Shown here piece after piece: positions 32,143 through 41,236 of a stretch of 64,000 bases of DNA. Both the position numbers and the translations under genes were made by a program. The notes under the pieces were generated by a model, which saw nothing but the letters and a program-made list of their open reading frames with translations, did no database searches and had not been told where the DNA came from. Source of the DNA: Candidatus Microbacterium phytovorans (GTDB taxonomy: Bacteria; Actinomycetota; Actinomycetes; Actinomycetales; Microbacteriaceae); the NCBI GenBank assembly GCA_029202445.1, contig CP119321.1, positions 1,922,001-1,986,000 of the forward strand, in the 5' to 3' direction. How positions within the stretch are numbered: position 1 is the first letter of the stretch; the number at the start of each line of letters is the position of its first letter.

Positions 32143-33951
32143 ATGACTCCTCCGAAGAACCCTCGCCGCCTCTGGCTCGTCGCGGCACCCGCCCTCGCTC
32201 TCGCCCTCACCCTGGCGGGCTGCTCGGCGGCCACCACCGCCACCACCGGCGCGACGTCCGCGGCGACAGCGGAGGCGGCGACGACCGAGACCACCTCCAG
32301 CCTCACGGGTGCGACCGACGCGACCCAGACCGCCGCCGACGTGCTCGCCGCGAACCAGGAGACGCACGACAAGACCGACGACGACGAGTGGGATGCCGCC
32401 GAGGCGACGACCGTGGAACTTTCGGGGTCGTCGGCGACCGTGACCGGCGACGGCGCGGCCGTAGACGGTGCGACCGTCGTGATCTCCCAGCCGGGCACCT
32501 ACGTGCTCTCCGGCGACTACACGGGCCAGATCGTCGTCTCCAGCGACGCCGACGGGCAGGTGCGTCTCGTGCTCGACGGGGTCGACATCGCGACGGATGC
32601 CGGGGCCGCGATCGACGTGCAGGCCGCCGACGAAGCGGTCGTCATCCTCGCCGACGGGTCCGCCAACTCGTTGAGCGACGCCTCGTCGTACGCCGACGAC
32701 GCCACCGCCAACGCCGCCCTGTACAGCGCGGCCGACCTGACCATCACCGGGACCGGCGCGCTCACGGTGGCCGGGAACGGCAACGACGGCATCGCCTCCG
32801 CCGACGGCCTCGTCATCCAGTCGGGCACGATCGACGTGACGGCGGTGGACGACGGCATCCGCGGCAAGGACTACCTCGTCATCCGCGACGGCGAGGTGAC
32901 CGTCGACGCCGGCGGCGACGGCCTGAAGTCCGACAACGAGGAGGCGGCCGAACGCGGGTATGTGCTCATCGCCGGCGGCACCGTCTCCCTCACCAGCGGC
33001 GACGACGGCATCGACGCGGCGACCGACGTCGTCACGACCGGCGGGAGCGTGTCGATCGTCGCGGGCGGCGGGGCCTCCACCGGGGCCTCCGACAGCGGCG
33101 CGAAGGGCGTTTCCGTCGGCGTGATCGCCGTGTTCGAGGCGGGTGAGCTGAACGTCGACGCCGCCGACGACGCGATCAACGCGAGCGCGTACGCGCACCT
33201 CGCGGGCGCGGCGCTCACCCTCGCTTCGGGCGACGACGGCGTGCACGCAGATCTGCAGCTCGTCGTCTCCGCGGGAACCGCGACGATCACCGAGTCGGTC
33301 GAGGGCCTCGAAGGCGGCCAGATCACGATCTCCGGCGGCGACACCTCGGTTACCGCGAGCGACGACGGCACGAACGTGACGGCACCCGACGAAGGCTCGG
33401 CCGAGATGACGATGCTCATCAGCGGCGGCACCCTCCTCGTGGATGCCGGGGGCGACGGCCTCGACGTCAACCAGGGCGCCATCACGCAGACCGGTGGGAC
33501 GGTCGTCGTGTCGGGACCGACCGCCAACAACAACGGTGCGCTCGACGCCGACGGCGGCATGACGATCTCCGGCGGCGTGCTGCTGGCGGCGGGCTCGTCG
33601 GGCATGGCGGTCGCGCCGTCGGCCGACTCCGACCAGGCGACCGTGCAGTTCACGGTCTCGGGCACGATCGCCGCCGGGACGGTGCTCACGGTCGTCGACT
33701 CGTCGGGTGACGCCGTCGCGTCGTTCACGACGTCGAAGCAGACCCAGAGCGTCGTCTACTCCGCGGACACGATCGTCAACGGCGAGACCTACACCCTCGT
33801 GTCGGGCGGTTCGGCCGGCGACACGATCCTCGGCGGACTGGCCGAGGCGGGAAGCAGCGGCTCGACGACGGTCGCGACCGGCGTGGCGGGCGAGCAGACC
33901 TCGTCGGAGATGGGCGGCGGGATGGGCGGCCCCGGCGGCCAGCGCCCCTGA
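32143..33951 (+). CDS. Lipoprotein with Cthe_2159-like carbohydrate-binding beta-helix
   Basis: A 602-residue exported protein. Lipobox LTLAGC (Cys near residue 27) then a Thr/Ala linker, then a long repetitive domain matching the Cthe_2159 carbohydrate-binding family (DUF4353): LSGDYTGQIVVSSDADGQVR, LVLDGVDIATDAG, repeated G-x-D-D/N-G-I turns (NGNDGIASADG, VDDGIRGKDY, GGDGLKSDN, GDDGIDAATD, GDDGVHADL). This is the pattern of a right-handed beta-helix with Ca-binding turns. The tail is Gly/Met-rich (MGGGMGGPGGQ). The founding member binds cellulose and pectin-like acids. Cotranscription with DUF4956-VTC is likely (98 bp gap). Confidence 0.82.
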   Translation: MTPPKNPRRLWLVAAPALALALTLAGCSAATTATTGATSAATAEAATTETTSSLTGATDATQTAADVLAANQETHDKTDDDEWDAAEATTVELSGSSATVTGDGAAVDGATVVISQPGTYVLSGDYTGQIVVSSDADGQVRLVLDGVDIATDAGAAIDVQAADEAVVILADGSANSLSDASSYADDATANAALYSAADLTITGTGALTVAGNGNDGIASADGLVIQSGTIDVTAVDDGIRGKDYLVIRDGEVTVDAGGDGLKSDNEEAAERGYVLIAGGTVSLTSGDDGIDAATDVVTTGGSVSIVAGGGASTGASDSGAKGVSVGVIAVFEAGELNVDAADDAINASAYAHLAGAALTLASGDDGVHADLQLVVSAGTATITESVEGLEGGQITISGGDTSVTASDDGTNVTAPDEGSAEMTMLISGGTLLVDAGGDGLDVNQGAITQTGGTVVVSGPTANNNGALDADGGMTISGGVLLAAGSSGMAVAPSADSDQATVQFTVSGTIAAGTVLTVVDSSGDAVASFTTSKQTQSVVYSADTIVNGETYTLVSGGSAGDTILGGLAEAGSSGSTTVATGVAGEQTSSEMGGGMGGPGGQRP

Positions 33952-33966
33952 CCTCGTCCACCCGGG

Positions 33967-33985
33967 CGCGCGAGCGTCTCGCGCG
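33967..33985. terminator. Small GC hairpin between convergent genes
   Basis: CGCGCGAG and CTCGCGCG form an 8 bp stem with a three-base loop in the 47 bp between two convergent genes. Probably a shared terminator; no T tract. Confidence 0.4.
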
Positions 33986-33998
33986 AGCGTCCCGCGGT

Positions 33999-34430
33999 TC
34001 AGCCGCCGAGCGCCGACACGATGGCCCCGATCCGTCGTGTCCGCGTCTCGGCGGCTTTCGCGTTCTCCACGTTGGTGACGTGCGCCTTCCGCGCGCTCGG
34101 CGAGAGCGCGTCGAACGCACTGCGCACGCTGGAGGCGTCGAGCGCGGCGGCGAGGTCGTCGGGAAGCTCGACCGTGCGCGGGAGCGTGTCGAGCTCGAGG
34201 TCGACCGTGAGCGCATCGCCGCCCCCGAGCCCGGATGCCGCGCGCTTGTCGGAGCTGAAGGGGATGAGGAACCGCCCGCCCATGACGCCGACCGTCGAGC
34301 GGTAGGAGTAGCCGTTGACCGTGACGGCCACAGCCGGACGCTTGCCGCCGCCGAGGGCGTCGATCACCTCCGGCGGCACCTCGATGCCCGTGTTGTTCCC
34401 CTGCTGCCGCATGACCGTCTCGAAGCGCAT
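33999..34430 (-). CDS. DUF1905/YdeI-OmdA-like protein
   Basis: A 143-residue protein. Residues 1-95 match DUF1905 (FETVMRQQGNNTGIEVPPEV, VAVTVNGYSYRSTVGVMGGR, FLIPFSSDKRAASGL) and the rest matches the YdeI/OmpD-associated helical tail (LAAALDASSVRSAFDALSPS, ARKAHVTNVENAKAAETRTR). Such proteins are widespread, cytoplasmic and of unknown function; a link to stress or antimicrobial-peptide tolerance has been reported for YdeI. Single gene. The 208 bp upstream to the next gene show nothing recognisable. Confidence 0.8.
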   Translation of the reverse strand: MRFETVMRQQGNNTGIEVPPEVIDALGGGKRPAVAVTVNGYSYRSTVGVMGGRFLIPFSSDKRAASGLGGGDALTVDLELDTLPRTVELPDDLAAALDASSVRSAFDALSPSARKAHVTNVENAKAAETRTRRIGAIVSALGG

Positions 34431-34638
34431 GCCCTGTGGTTACCACCCGCGGGCGGCGGGAGCAACCCCTGTCTTCCGTCGGACGCGCGCTCCTACGGTG
34501 GTGTTTCCCCCAACCGGGGGCGTCCCACCACGCAGACGATCGCCTCGGGCGCGGAACCGATCCGCACCCATCCGTTCCGGCGACGTCTCCGAACCATCTG
34601 CAGACGCGGTGACCGCCGCGTCCAGAACGGAGTACCTC

Positions 34639-35049
34639 ATGCGCACGTCACCCAACCGTCTCGTGGCGACCATCTTCGGAGCGGTCTACCTGCTCGTCGG
34701 TCTGCTCGGATTCGCCGTCACCGGCGGCGTCGGCTTCCTGTCGACCTCCGGCGGCCTCCTCCTCGGCATCTTCGAGGTCAACCCGCTGCACAACGTCGCC
34801 CACCTCCTCATCGGCGCGGCGCTGCTGATCGCGGGCCTCGCCTCGGCGCGCGCGGCCAAGACGGTGAACACCATCGTCGGTGCCGCCTACCTGCTGCTCG
34901 GCGTCGTCGGGTTCTTCCTCGTCGGCACCGCGGCCAACATCCTCGCGCTCAACACGTTCGACCACTTCCTGCACCTCGCGAGCGCTCTCGTGCTCCTGGG
35001 TGTCGGCATCGGCGCCGAGCGCACCACCGGCCGCATCGCGACGGCCTGA
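34639..35049 (+). CDS. DUF4383 membrane protein
   Basis: A 136-residue protein with four membrane helices. FGAVYLLVGLLGFAVTGGVG, LGIFEVNPLHNVAHLLIGAA and NTFDHFLHLASALVLL are the conserved DUF4383 motifs, with the repeated N-x-x-H/D-H pattern at the membrane surface. Function unknown. The ribosome site is ACGGAGTACCTC. A second membrane protein starts 5 bp after it, so they form an operon. Confidence 0.85.
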   Translation: MRTSPNRLVATIFGAVYLLVGLLGFAVTGGVGFLSTSGGLLLGIFEVNPLHNVAHLLIGAALLIAGLASARAAKTVNTIVGAAYLLLGVVGFFLVGTAANILALNTFDHFLHLASALVLLGVGIGAERTTGRIATA

Positions 35050-35054
35050 CCATC

Positions 35055-35585
35055 ATGTCCACCGCCGGGCTCACTCGCTCCTGGCCGCCACTGGCGGCCT
35101 GGGGTGCAGGGCTGATCCAGCTCGCGCTCGGCGCCGGCATCCTGACGGGGACGGATGCCGCGCCGCGCGCGGCCGGCATCCTCCTGGTCGTCGTCGGTGC
35201 GGCATCCCTCGGCTGGGGCGCTCTGCGCATGGCCGGCCGCACCCTCGACCGCACCGGGCTGGGCGTCGCGCTGATCGGCGTGATCGCGACCGGCACGGCG
35301 CTCCTCGCCGATCCCGCCCGCACGAGTGTCGCGGCGGTCGCCGTCGCGATCGCGCTCGACGCGGTGATCGGCGTCACGATCGGACGCTCGCGGCGGCCGC
35401 GTACGAGGCGTGCTCCGTCGCCGCACGCGGTCGTCGCGGGCGTTCCTCCCGTGATCGGGTTCGTCCTCGGCGTCGTCGCTGTCGCGGGACTCGTCACCCC
35501 CGCGCTGGCATCGACCGAGGCCGGACGCCTCGCCCCCGACCACAGCAGCCACGACCTTTTCGTCGTGGAGCCGCACGACCACTGA
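35055..35585 (+). CDS. Small multi-pass membrane protein of unknown function
   Basis: A 176-residue protein with about five membrane helices (LAAWGAGLIQLALGAGIL, AAGILLVVVGAASLGWGALR, GVALIGVIATGTALLA, VAAVAVAIALDAVIGVTIG, PVIGFVLGVVAVAGLVTPAL), a basic cytoplasmic loop (GRSRRPRTRRAPSPH) and a His/Asp-rich tail (PDHSSHDLFVVEPHDH) that might bind metal. No domain recognised. It follows the DUF4383 gene by 5 bp and is presumably cotranscribed with it. Confidence 0.7.
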   Translation: MSTAGLTRSWPPLAAWGAGLIQLALGAGILTGTDAAPRAAGILLVVVGAASLGWGALRMAGRTLDRTGLGVALIGVIATGTALLADPARTSVAAVAVAIALDAVIGVTIGRSRRPRTRRAPSPHAVVAGVPPVIGFVLGVVAVAGLVTPALASTEAGRLAPDHSSHDLFVVEPHDH

Positions 35586-35639
35586 CCTTTCGGCGACCGC
35601 CCGCCGAGCGGCCGACGCTCGCCCTCCAAAAAGCGGTGG

Positions 35640-36590
35640 CTACAGGGCCGCGATTCGCCAGGATGCCGACCGCGACTGCCCCGGCTCGAGAACCAGCAGT
35701 CCCGTGTCGAACGGATAGGCGTCGTCGTTGAACGCGTCGGGCGCGCAGGTCATCGGCTCGACCGCGAGCCCGGCCCGGTGGGCGGGCGAGGCGGCACCGT
35801 CGGGCTGGTCGGCCGTGTGTAACTGCACCCACGGGCACGCCCCGTCGAAGACGATCTCCACCCCGGTGCCGGCGACCTCGTCGACGACCCGCACGGTCGC
35901 GGTGCCCTCGGCATCCCTGGTCAGGCCGGTGAAGGCGTGATCGATCTCGACGGCGCCGATGCGGCGCGGCTCCCGGAAGTCGAAGCGCTCGGCGTCGACG
36001 GTCACCGGGGCGAGGCCGGTGGGTGAGAGGCGGTCGGGCGTGGTCTCCAGCACCTCGCCGGCGGGAAGCGTCAGCGTCCACGAGTCGAGCGGGTTCGTCC
36101 CGGCCACGAGGTACGGGTGCGGACCCGTGCCGAACGGCGCGGGCTCCACTCCCTCGTTCGTGGCGGTCACGGTCTGGGTGAGGCCTGTCGCCGACAGCGC
36201 GTAGGTCGTCTCGATCCGCACCCGCCACGGGTAGCCGAGCTGTGGCTCGATCGTCGCGGCGAGGGTCACGTGATCGGGTCCGAGGTCGACGGCCACGAAG
36301 TCGAGCCAGGCCGCGAGCCCGTGGAGCGCCTGCCCGCGCTCGGGCTCGGTGAGCGCGGTCCGGTACGACGTGCCGCCGAACGCGTACGCCCCGTCGACGA
36401 TGCGGTTCGGCCACGGCGCGAGCGTGGCGCCCCGATAGCCGGGCCGCACCTCGTCGGCGTCGAAGGGCACCACCAGGTCACGGCCGTCACGGCGGTACGA
36501 CCGCAGCGAGGCGCCGACGGCGGCGATGACCGCCTCCTCGTCACCCGCCCGGAGCGTGTGCTGCGTGCCGGAGAGGGGGGTGCGTGCCAT
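35640..36590 (-). CDS. Aldose 1-epimerase family protein
   Basis: A 316-residue beta-sandwich mutarotase-like enzyme that interconverts the alpha and beta anomers of free sugars. LAPWPNRI with Asn and Arg, GTGPHPYLV with the catalytic His, and the late FDGACPWVQLHTADQPDG and GLAVEPMTCAPDAFN with the catalytic Glu are the family motifs. It begins 3 bp after the araA stop, so it is the last gene of the arabinose operon and probably acts on L-arabinose or a related aldose. Confidence 0.9.
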   Translation of the reverse strand: MARTPLSGTQHTLRAGDEEAVIAAVGASLRSYRRDGRDLVVPFDADEVRPGYRGATLAPWPNRIVDGAYAFGGTSYRTALTEPERGQALHGLAAWLDFVAVDLGPDHVTLAATIEPQLGYPWRVRIETTYALSATGLTQTVTATNEGVEPAPFGTGPHPYLVAGTNPLDSWTLTLPAGEVLETTPDRLSPTGLAPVTVDAERFDFREPRRIGAVEIDHAFTGLTRDAEGTATVRVVDEVAGTGVEIVFDGACPWVQLHTADQPDGAASPAHRAGLAVEPMTCAPDAFNDDAYPFDTGLLVLEPGQSRSASWRIAAL

Positions 36591-36593
36591 GCG

Positions 36594-38096
36594 TCAGAGT
36601 CCCTGTGCGAGTCGGTAGTAGGCCTGGTTCCAGCGGAGCTCCCGCTGGAAGTCGCGGACCGTCGTCGCTTCGTCGATGACGAGGAGCTCGGTACGGGCGA
36701 TCTCGGCGAAGTCGCGGAACACCTCGATGCCGACGGCCGTCGACATGACTGTATGGTGCGCGGCGCCGGCCGTCAGCCAGCACGCCGCGCTCGTCGCGAA
36801 ATCGGGAGCCGGCTTCCAGACGGCCCGGCCCACGGGCAGCTGCGGCAGGTCGGGGGCTTCGACGTTCTCGACGACGTTCGCCACGAGGCGGAACCGGTCG
36901 CGCATGTCGCTCATCGCCACCACGACGGCGGGGCCGGGGTCGGCGGTGAAGACGAGACGCACCGGGTCGTCCTTGCCGCCGATGCCCAGCGGGTGGATCT
37001 CCAGGCGCGGCTTGGCGGTCGTGAGAGACGGCGCCACTTCGAGCATGTGCGCGCCGAGGATCTTCTCGTCACCGGCGACGAGGTCGTAGGTGTAGTCCTC
37101 CATGAGGCTCGCGCCGCCGGGGAGCCCTGCCCCCATGACGTTCGCGACGCGCACGAGGATCGCCGTCTTCCAGTCGCCCTCGGCGCCGAAGCCGTACCCC
37201 TCGGCCATGAGGCGCTGCACGGCGAGACCGGGCAGCTGGGTGAGTGCGCCGAGGTCTTCGAACGACGTGGTGAAGGCGCCGAAACCGCCCGCCTCGAGGA
37301 ACGTGCGGAGGCCGATCTCGATCGCCGCGCCGTCGCGGAGGGACTGGTGGCGCTCCGCTCCCGGCAGGAGTTCTTCGGCCACGTCGTACTCGTCGAGGTA
37401 CACCTGCACGAGCGCGTCGATGTCGGCGTCGGATGTCGCGGCCACCGCCTCGGCCAGCTCGTTCACGCCCCACGTGTTCACCTGCACGCCGAAGCGCAGC
37501 TCGGCCTCGGTCTTGTCGCCCTCGGTCACCGCGACGTAGCGCATGTTGTCGCCGAAGCGGGCGAGCTTGAGCGTGCGCACGGCCTGCCAGCCGGCGGCGG
37601 CACGCTCCCAGTCCTCGATCTGTCCACGCACGGCCGGGTTGGAGACGTGACCGACGACCGTCTTGCGGGCGACGCCGAGACGCGTCTGGATGTACCCGAA
37701 CTCGCGGTCGCCGTGGGCGGCCTGGTTGAGGTTCATGAAGTCGAAGTCGATGTCGGCCCAGGGCAGCTCCACGTTGGCCTGCGTGTGCAGGTGGAGGAGC
37801 GGCTTGTCGAGCGCGTCGAGGCCGGAGATCCACATCTTCGCGGGGCTGAACGTGTGCATCCACGCGATGACGCCGATGACGGAATCATCGGCATTGGCGT
37901 CCAGCGCCAGTCGGCGGATCGAGTCGGCATCCTTCAGGACCGGCTTCCACTCGACCTTCACGGGGAGGCCGTCGAGGCCCGCGACGACCGCCTGCGACTG
38001 CTCGGCGACCTGACGGAGCGTCTCCTCGCCGTAGAGGTTCTGGCTGCCGGTGACGAACCACACCGTGTAGGCGTCGAGGGAGGTGGAGAGGGGCAT
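36594..38096 (-). CDS. araA: L-arabinose isomerase
   Basis: A 500-residue enzyme, the same length as E. coli AraA, converting L-arabinose to L-ribulose with Mn. [19 protein letters not shown] is the diagnostic start, [12 protein letters not shown] and [12 protein letters not shown] follow, and [24 protein letters not shown] and GAHMLEV contain the metal ligands (two Glu, two His with [10 protein letters not shown]). GAAAGGACCCGCC precedes the ATG. Lies 83 bp after araB and 3 bp before the epimerase. araD, which normally completes this pathway, is missing from the operon. Confidence 0.97.
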   Translation of the reverse strand: MPLSTSLDAYTVWFVTGSQNLYGEETLRQVAEQSQAVVAGLDGLPVKVEWKPVLKDADSIRRLALDANADDSVIGVIAWMHTFSPAKMWISGLDALDKPLLHLHTQANVELPWADIDFDFMNLNQAAHGDREFGYIQTRLGVARKTVVGHVSNPAVRGQIEDWERAAAGWQAVRTLKLARFGDNMRYVAVTEGDKTEAELRFGVQVNTWGVNELAEAVAATSDADIDALVQVYLDEYDVAEELLPGAERHQSLRDGAAIEIGLRTFLEAGGFGAFTTSFEDLGALTQLPGLAVQRLMAEGYGFGAEGDWKTAILVRVANVMGAGLPGGASLMEDYTYDLVAGDEKILGAHMLEVAPSLTTAKPRLEIHPLGIGGKDDPVRLVFTADPGPAVVVAMSDMRDRFRLVANVVENVEAPDLPQLPVGRAVWKPAPDFATSAACWLTAGAAHHTVMSTAVGIEVFRDFAEIARTELLVIDEATTVRDFQRELRWNQAYYRLAQGL

Positions 38097-38179
38097 GGCG
38101 GGTCCTTTCAGGATGCCGGGGTGGGTCGGAGTGTGTCGAGCGTGGGTGGAGTGGAGGGTGAAGTGAGAGGGATGCCGGG

Positions 38180-39790
38180 TCAGAGCGCGGCGACGGCGGC
38201 GCGTTCGGCGTCGAGGCCTGCGGCGTAGCGGTCGAGGAATGCCGCATAGCCCGCGACATCGGCGGGGTCGGGGTCGACGACCTGCACGTCGGCGGACGCG
38301 AAGACCGTGTCGGTGAGGTAGTCGCCGAGCGCGGCGTCGCCGCCGGCGATGCGGTAGGCCGCGAGCACCGCGATCCCCCACGCGCCGCCCTCGGAGGCGG
38401 TCGCGTCGACGGCCACCGGCGCGCCGAGCGCCCCGGCGAGGAACCGCTGGGCGACCCCGGCGGTGCGGAACATGCCCCCGTGCGCGTACATGCGATCGAG
38501 GGCGACGCCCTCGCCGTCGAGCACGCGCATGCCGAGGCTCAGGGTCGCGAACACGCCGTACAGCTGCGCGCGCATGAAGTTCGCGAGCGTGAGACGGCTG
38601 TCGGGCGTGCGCACCACGAGCGGACGACCTTCCGAGGTGCCGACGATCGGCTCCCCCGCCAAGTGGTTGTAGGCGAGGAGGCCTCCGGCATCCGGCTCTC
38701 CGTCGAGAGCCTCCGCGAACAGCGTGCCGTACACCTCGTCGGGGTCGCGGGGCGCACCGGATGCCTCGGCGAACCGCGTGAACAGTCCCGCCCACGCGGC
38801 GAGCTCGCTCGCACCGTTGTTGCAGTGGACCATCGCGACCGGGTCGCCCGCGGGGGTCGTGACGAGGTCGAGCTCGTGGTGCTGCGCGGCCAGCGGACGC
38901 TCCAGCACCACCATCGCGAAGATGCTCGTGCCCGCCGACACGTTGCCGGTGCGGGGGGCGACGGCGCCGGTGGCGACCATCCCGGTGCCCGCGTCGCCCT
39001 CGGGCGCACAGAACGGGATGCCGGGCTGGAGCGCCCCGGTGGGGTCGAGGAGCGCGGCTCCGGCGGCGGTGAGCGCACCGGCATCCTGCCCCGCCACGAG
39101 CACCTGCGGGAGCAGTTCGGTCAGGGGCGGCGTGGCCGCGACGGCGTCGTAGCGCGCGACGAGCTCGGCGTCGTAGTCGGCTGTCGCCGAGTCGATCGGG
39201 AACATGCCCGACGCGTCGCCGACGCCCAGGACCCGACGTCCCGTGAGCCGCTCGTGGACGTAGCCGGCGAGCGTGTTGAGGGCGCGGATGCGGGGAACGT
39301 GCGGTTCGGCATCGAGTTCGGCCTGACGAAGGTGGGCGATCGACCAGCGGAGCGGGATGTTCGTGCCGAGCAGGTCGCTGAGCTCTGCCGCGGCCACCCC
39401 GGTAGAGGTGTTGCGCCACGTGCGGAACGGGACGAGCAGCTCGCCCGCCTCGTCGAAAGCCAGATAGCCGTGCATCATCGCGGACACGCCGATCGCGCCG
39501 ATCGTCTGCAGCTCCTCGCCGGAGCGCTCGCGCACATCGGCGGCGAGCGCGGCGTAGGCCGCCTGCACGCCGGACCACACGTCGTCGACGGCGTAGGTCC
39601 ACACGCGGTCGACGTACGCGTTCTCCCACTCGTGCGCGCCGACGGCGAGCACGCGGGACGGATCGTCGGCGTCGACGAGGCACGCCTTGATGCGGGTCGA
39701 CCCCAGCTCGATGCCGAGGGCCGTGCGTCCCGTGCGGACGGTGTCGGCCAACGGGCGCGTGCCGTCGGCATCCTGCTCGTGCGGGGTCAC
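38180..39790 (-). CDS. araB: FGGY-family carbohydrate kinase, probable ribulokinase
   Basis: A 536-residue sugar kinase. [20 protein letters not shown] is the phosphate-binding strand of the actin-like fold; [36 protein letters not shown] and [17 protein letters not shown] are the FGGY core. Position just before araA makes L-ribulose the probable substrate, giving L-ribulose-5-phosphate. It is of the shorter FGGY type and could be named xylulokinase-like by domain searches. The GTG start at 39790 follows GGAGGAACC. The operator at 39874-39887 lies about 85 bases upstream. Confidence 0.88.
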   Translation of the reverse strand: MTPHEQDADGTRPLADTVRTGRTALGIELGSTRIKACLVDADDPSRVLAVGAHEWENAYVDRVWTYAVDDVWSGVQAAYAALAADVRERSGEELQTIGAIGVSAMMHGYLAFDEAGELLVPFRTWRNTSTGVAAAELSDLLGTNIPLRWSIAHLRQAELDAEPHVPRIRALNTLAGYVHERLTGRRVLGVGDASGMFPIDSATADYDAELVARYDAVAATPPLTELLPQVLVAGQDAGALTAAGAALLDPTGALQPGIPFCAPEGDAGTGMVATGAVAPRTGNVSAGTSIFAMVVLERPLAAQHHELDLVTTPAGDPVAMVHCNNGASELAAWAGLFTRFAEASGAPRDPDEVYGTLFAEALDGEPDAGGLLAYNHLAGEPIVGTSEGRPLVVRTPDSRLTLANFMRAQLYGVFATLSLGMRVLDGEGVALDRMYAHGGMFRTAGVAQRFLAGALGAPVAVDATASEGGAWGIAVLAAYRIAGGDAALGDYLTDTVFASADVQVVDPDPADVAGYAAFLDRYAAGLDAERAAVAAL

Positions 39791-39873
39791 GGTTCCTCCA
39801 TTGGTCTCGTGCGGGGTCGTGCGATGAGTCTCACGGGCGCGTCGCGCGGTGTCGCCGAGCGGCCCTGGGGTGA

Positions 39874-39887
39874 TGTTACCGGTAACA
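39874..39887. promoter_or_regulatory. LacI-type operator of the araBA operon
   Basis: TGTTACCGGTAACA is a perfect 14 bp palindrome with a central CG, as LacI-family regulators require, located in the gap between the LacI gene and araB. The adjacent regulator is the obvious candidate. Confidence 0.8.
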
Positions 39888-39978
39888 CACGGGCGGCGCT
39901 AGTACAGATGCCGCGGACCCCGGTGCGGCCGGCGCAACGGGCTCCCGAACCAGGGCGCGGGCCCCGCTCACGCCGTGC

Positions 39979-40977
39979 TCACGCGGCGGGCGCGGCGACG
40001 GAGGCGCGGACGACGAGCTCGGCGGGGCGTCCGTCGGCGGGTTCGGCGACGCCGAGCAGCTCGTCGACGCAACGGCGGGCCTCGCCGGCGAGGTCGAGGC
40101 GCACGGTGGTGAGCGCGGGCAGGTAGAAGCCGGCATCCGGATTGTCGTCGAAGCCGGTCACGCTGACGTCGTCGGGCACCCTCACGCCGTGCTCCCGGAG
40201 CCCCGCGATGAGACCCAGCGCCATCTGGTCGTTCGCGACCGCGATCGCCGTCGGACCCTCGGGCGACCGCACGGCCGCCGCCACCGCCGCCGCGCGAGCG
40301 GCCGCGTTCTCGGCCGACCAGTCGCCCTCCCACGTCGCGACCGCCGTCAGGCCGTGCCTGGCCAGAGCGGATGCCACTCCGTCGGCGCGCACGGTCGCCT
40401 CGCTCCACGCCGCCGGTCCCGCGAGCACCGCAACGCGGCGATGCCCCCGCTCGACGAGATGGTCGACGGCGAGCGCGGCGCCGGCCGCCTGCCGTTCGGC
40501 TCCGGTGCCACCGTGGAGGGCCACGAGGGGCACGCCGAGGCCGGCGCGGGCGAGCCGCTCGAAGGAGCCCGTGTGGGGGGCGACGATGACGATCCCGTCG
40601 ACGCCCTGCGCGAGGAGGTGCTCGACGGCTTCGGCCACGGCATCCGGCTCCGCCCCGTCTGCGTACGCGGTCGTGATCCAGCGACCGGTCGCGCGCGCGG
40701 CCGCTTCGAGCGCGGCGATGCCGGCGGCGGGTCCGAAGAGGGCGGCGTCGCTGGCGACGATGCCGAGCGTGCGCGTCGTCGCGGTGCCCAGCGCCCGGGC
40801 CGCGTTGTTCATCCGGTAGTCGAGGCGGGCGATCGCCTCCTCGACGCGGCGTCGCGTCTCGGGGCGGATGTGGGGGTGGCCGTTCAGGACGCGGGAGACG
40901 GTCTGCGTCGACACCCCCGCCGCGGCGGCGACCTCGCGGACTCCCACCCGTGCACCCCGGGCGCCTCGATCGCTCAT
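39979..40977 (-). CDS. LacI family regulator of arabinose genes
   Basis: A 332-residue repressor. VREVAAAAGVSTQTVSRVLN is the helix-turn-helix and hinge lead, and the periplasmic-binding-like sugar domain follows (TRTLGIVASDAALFGPAAGI, AVAVANDQMALGLIAGLREH, VSVTGFDDNPDAGFYLPALT). TAGCCT lies 7 bases before the ATG (leaderless). It lies between araB and the divergent sugar importer, so it can control both through the palindrome near araB and the related sites at 41031-41125. Arabinose or an arabinoside is the likely inducer. Confidence 0.9.
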   Translation of the reverse strand: MSDRGARGARVGVREVAAAAGVSTQTVSRVLNGHPHIRPETRRRVEEAIARLDYRMNNAARALGTATTRTLGIVASDAALFGPAAGIAALEAAARATGRWITTAYADGAEPDAVAEAVEHLLAQGVDGIVIVAPHTGSFERLARAGLGVPLVALHGGTGAERQAAGAALAVDHLVERGHRRVAVLAGPAAWSEATVRADGVASALARHGLTAVATWEGDWSAENAAARAAAVAAAVRSPEGPTAIAVANDQMALGLIAGLREHGVRVPDDVSVTGFDDNPDAGFYLPALTTVRLDLAGEARRCVDELLGVAEPADGRPAELVVRASVAAPAA

Positions 40978-41030
40978 GCGGGCCAGGCTAGCGCGCACAG
41001 GACGGATGCCACGGCCCACGCAACCTCAAA

Positions 41031-41125
41031 TGTGATCGCTCACTCACACGCGCCATCCGCCGGGACAAACCCCGACCGCAACCACCGTGTGGTGCCCCTC
41101 TGTTACCAGAATGTTATCGCTCACA
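41031..41125. promoter_or_regulatory. Two LacI-like operator sites before the sugar importer
   Basis: TGTGATCGCTCACT (41031-41044) and TGTTATCGCTCACA (41112-41125) are related imperfect palindromes with a central CG, 81 bp apart. A possible -10 (TAACAT, 41153-41158) follows. A repressor could loop between them; either LacI protein of the region could bind. The remaining gap (40978-41236) shows nothing else. Confidence 0.6.
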
Positions 41126-41236
41126 TGTTGCGTCGATGTGGATTGTGAAGGCTAACATTCCGAGCACAGGGTCACGGCAGACCTGTACTACGACACCGAC
41201 GTCGCACCGTCGGTCCCGAACGAGGAGGTTTCTGGG

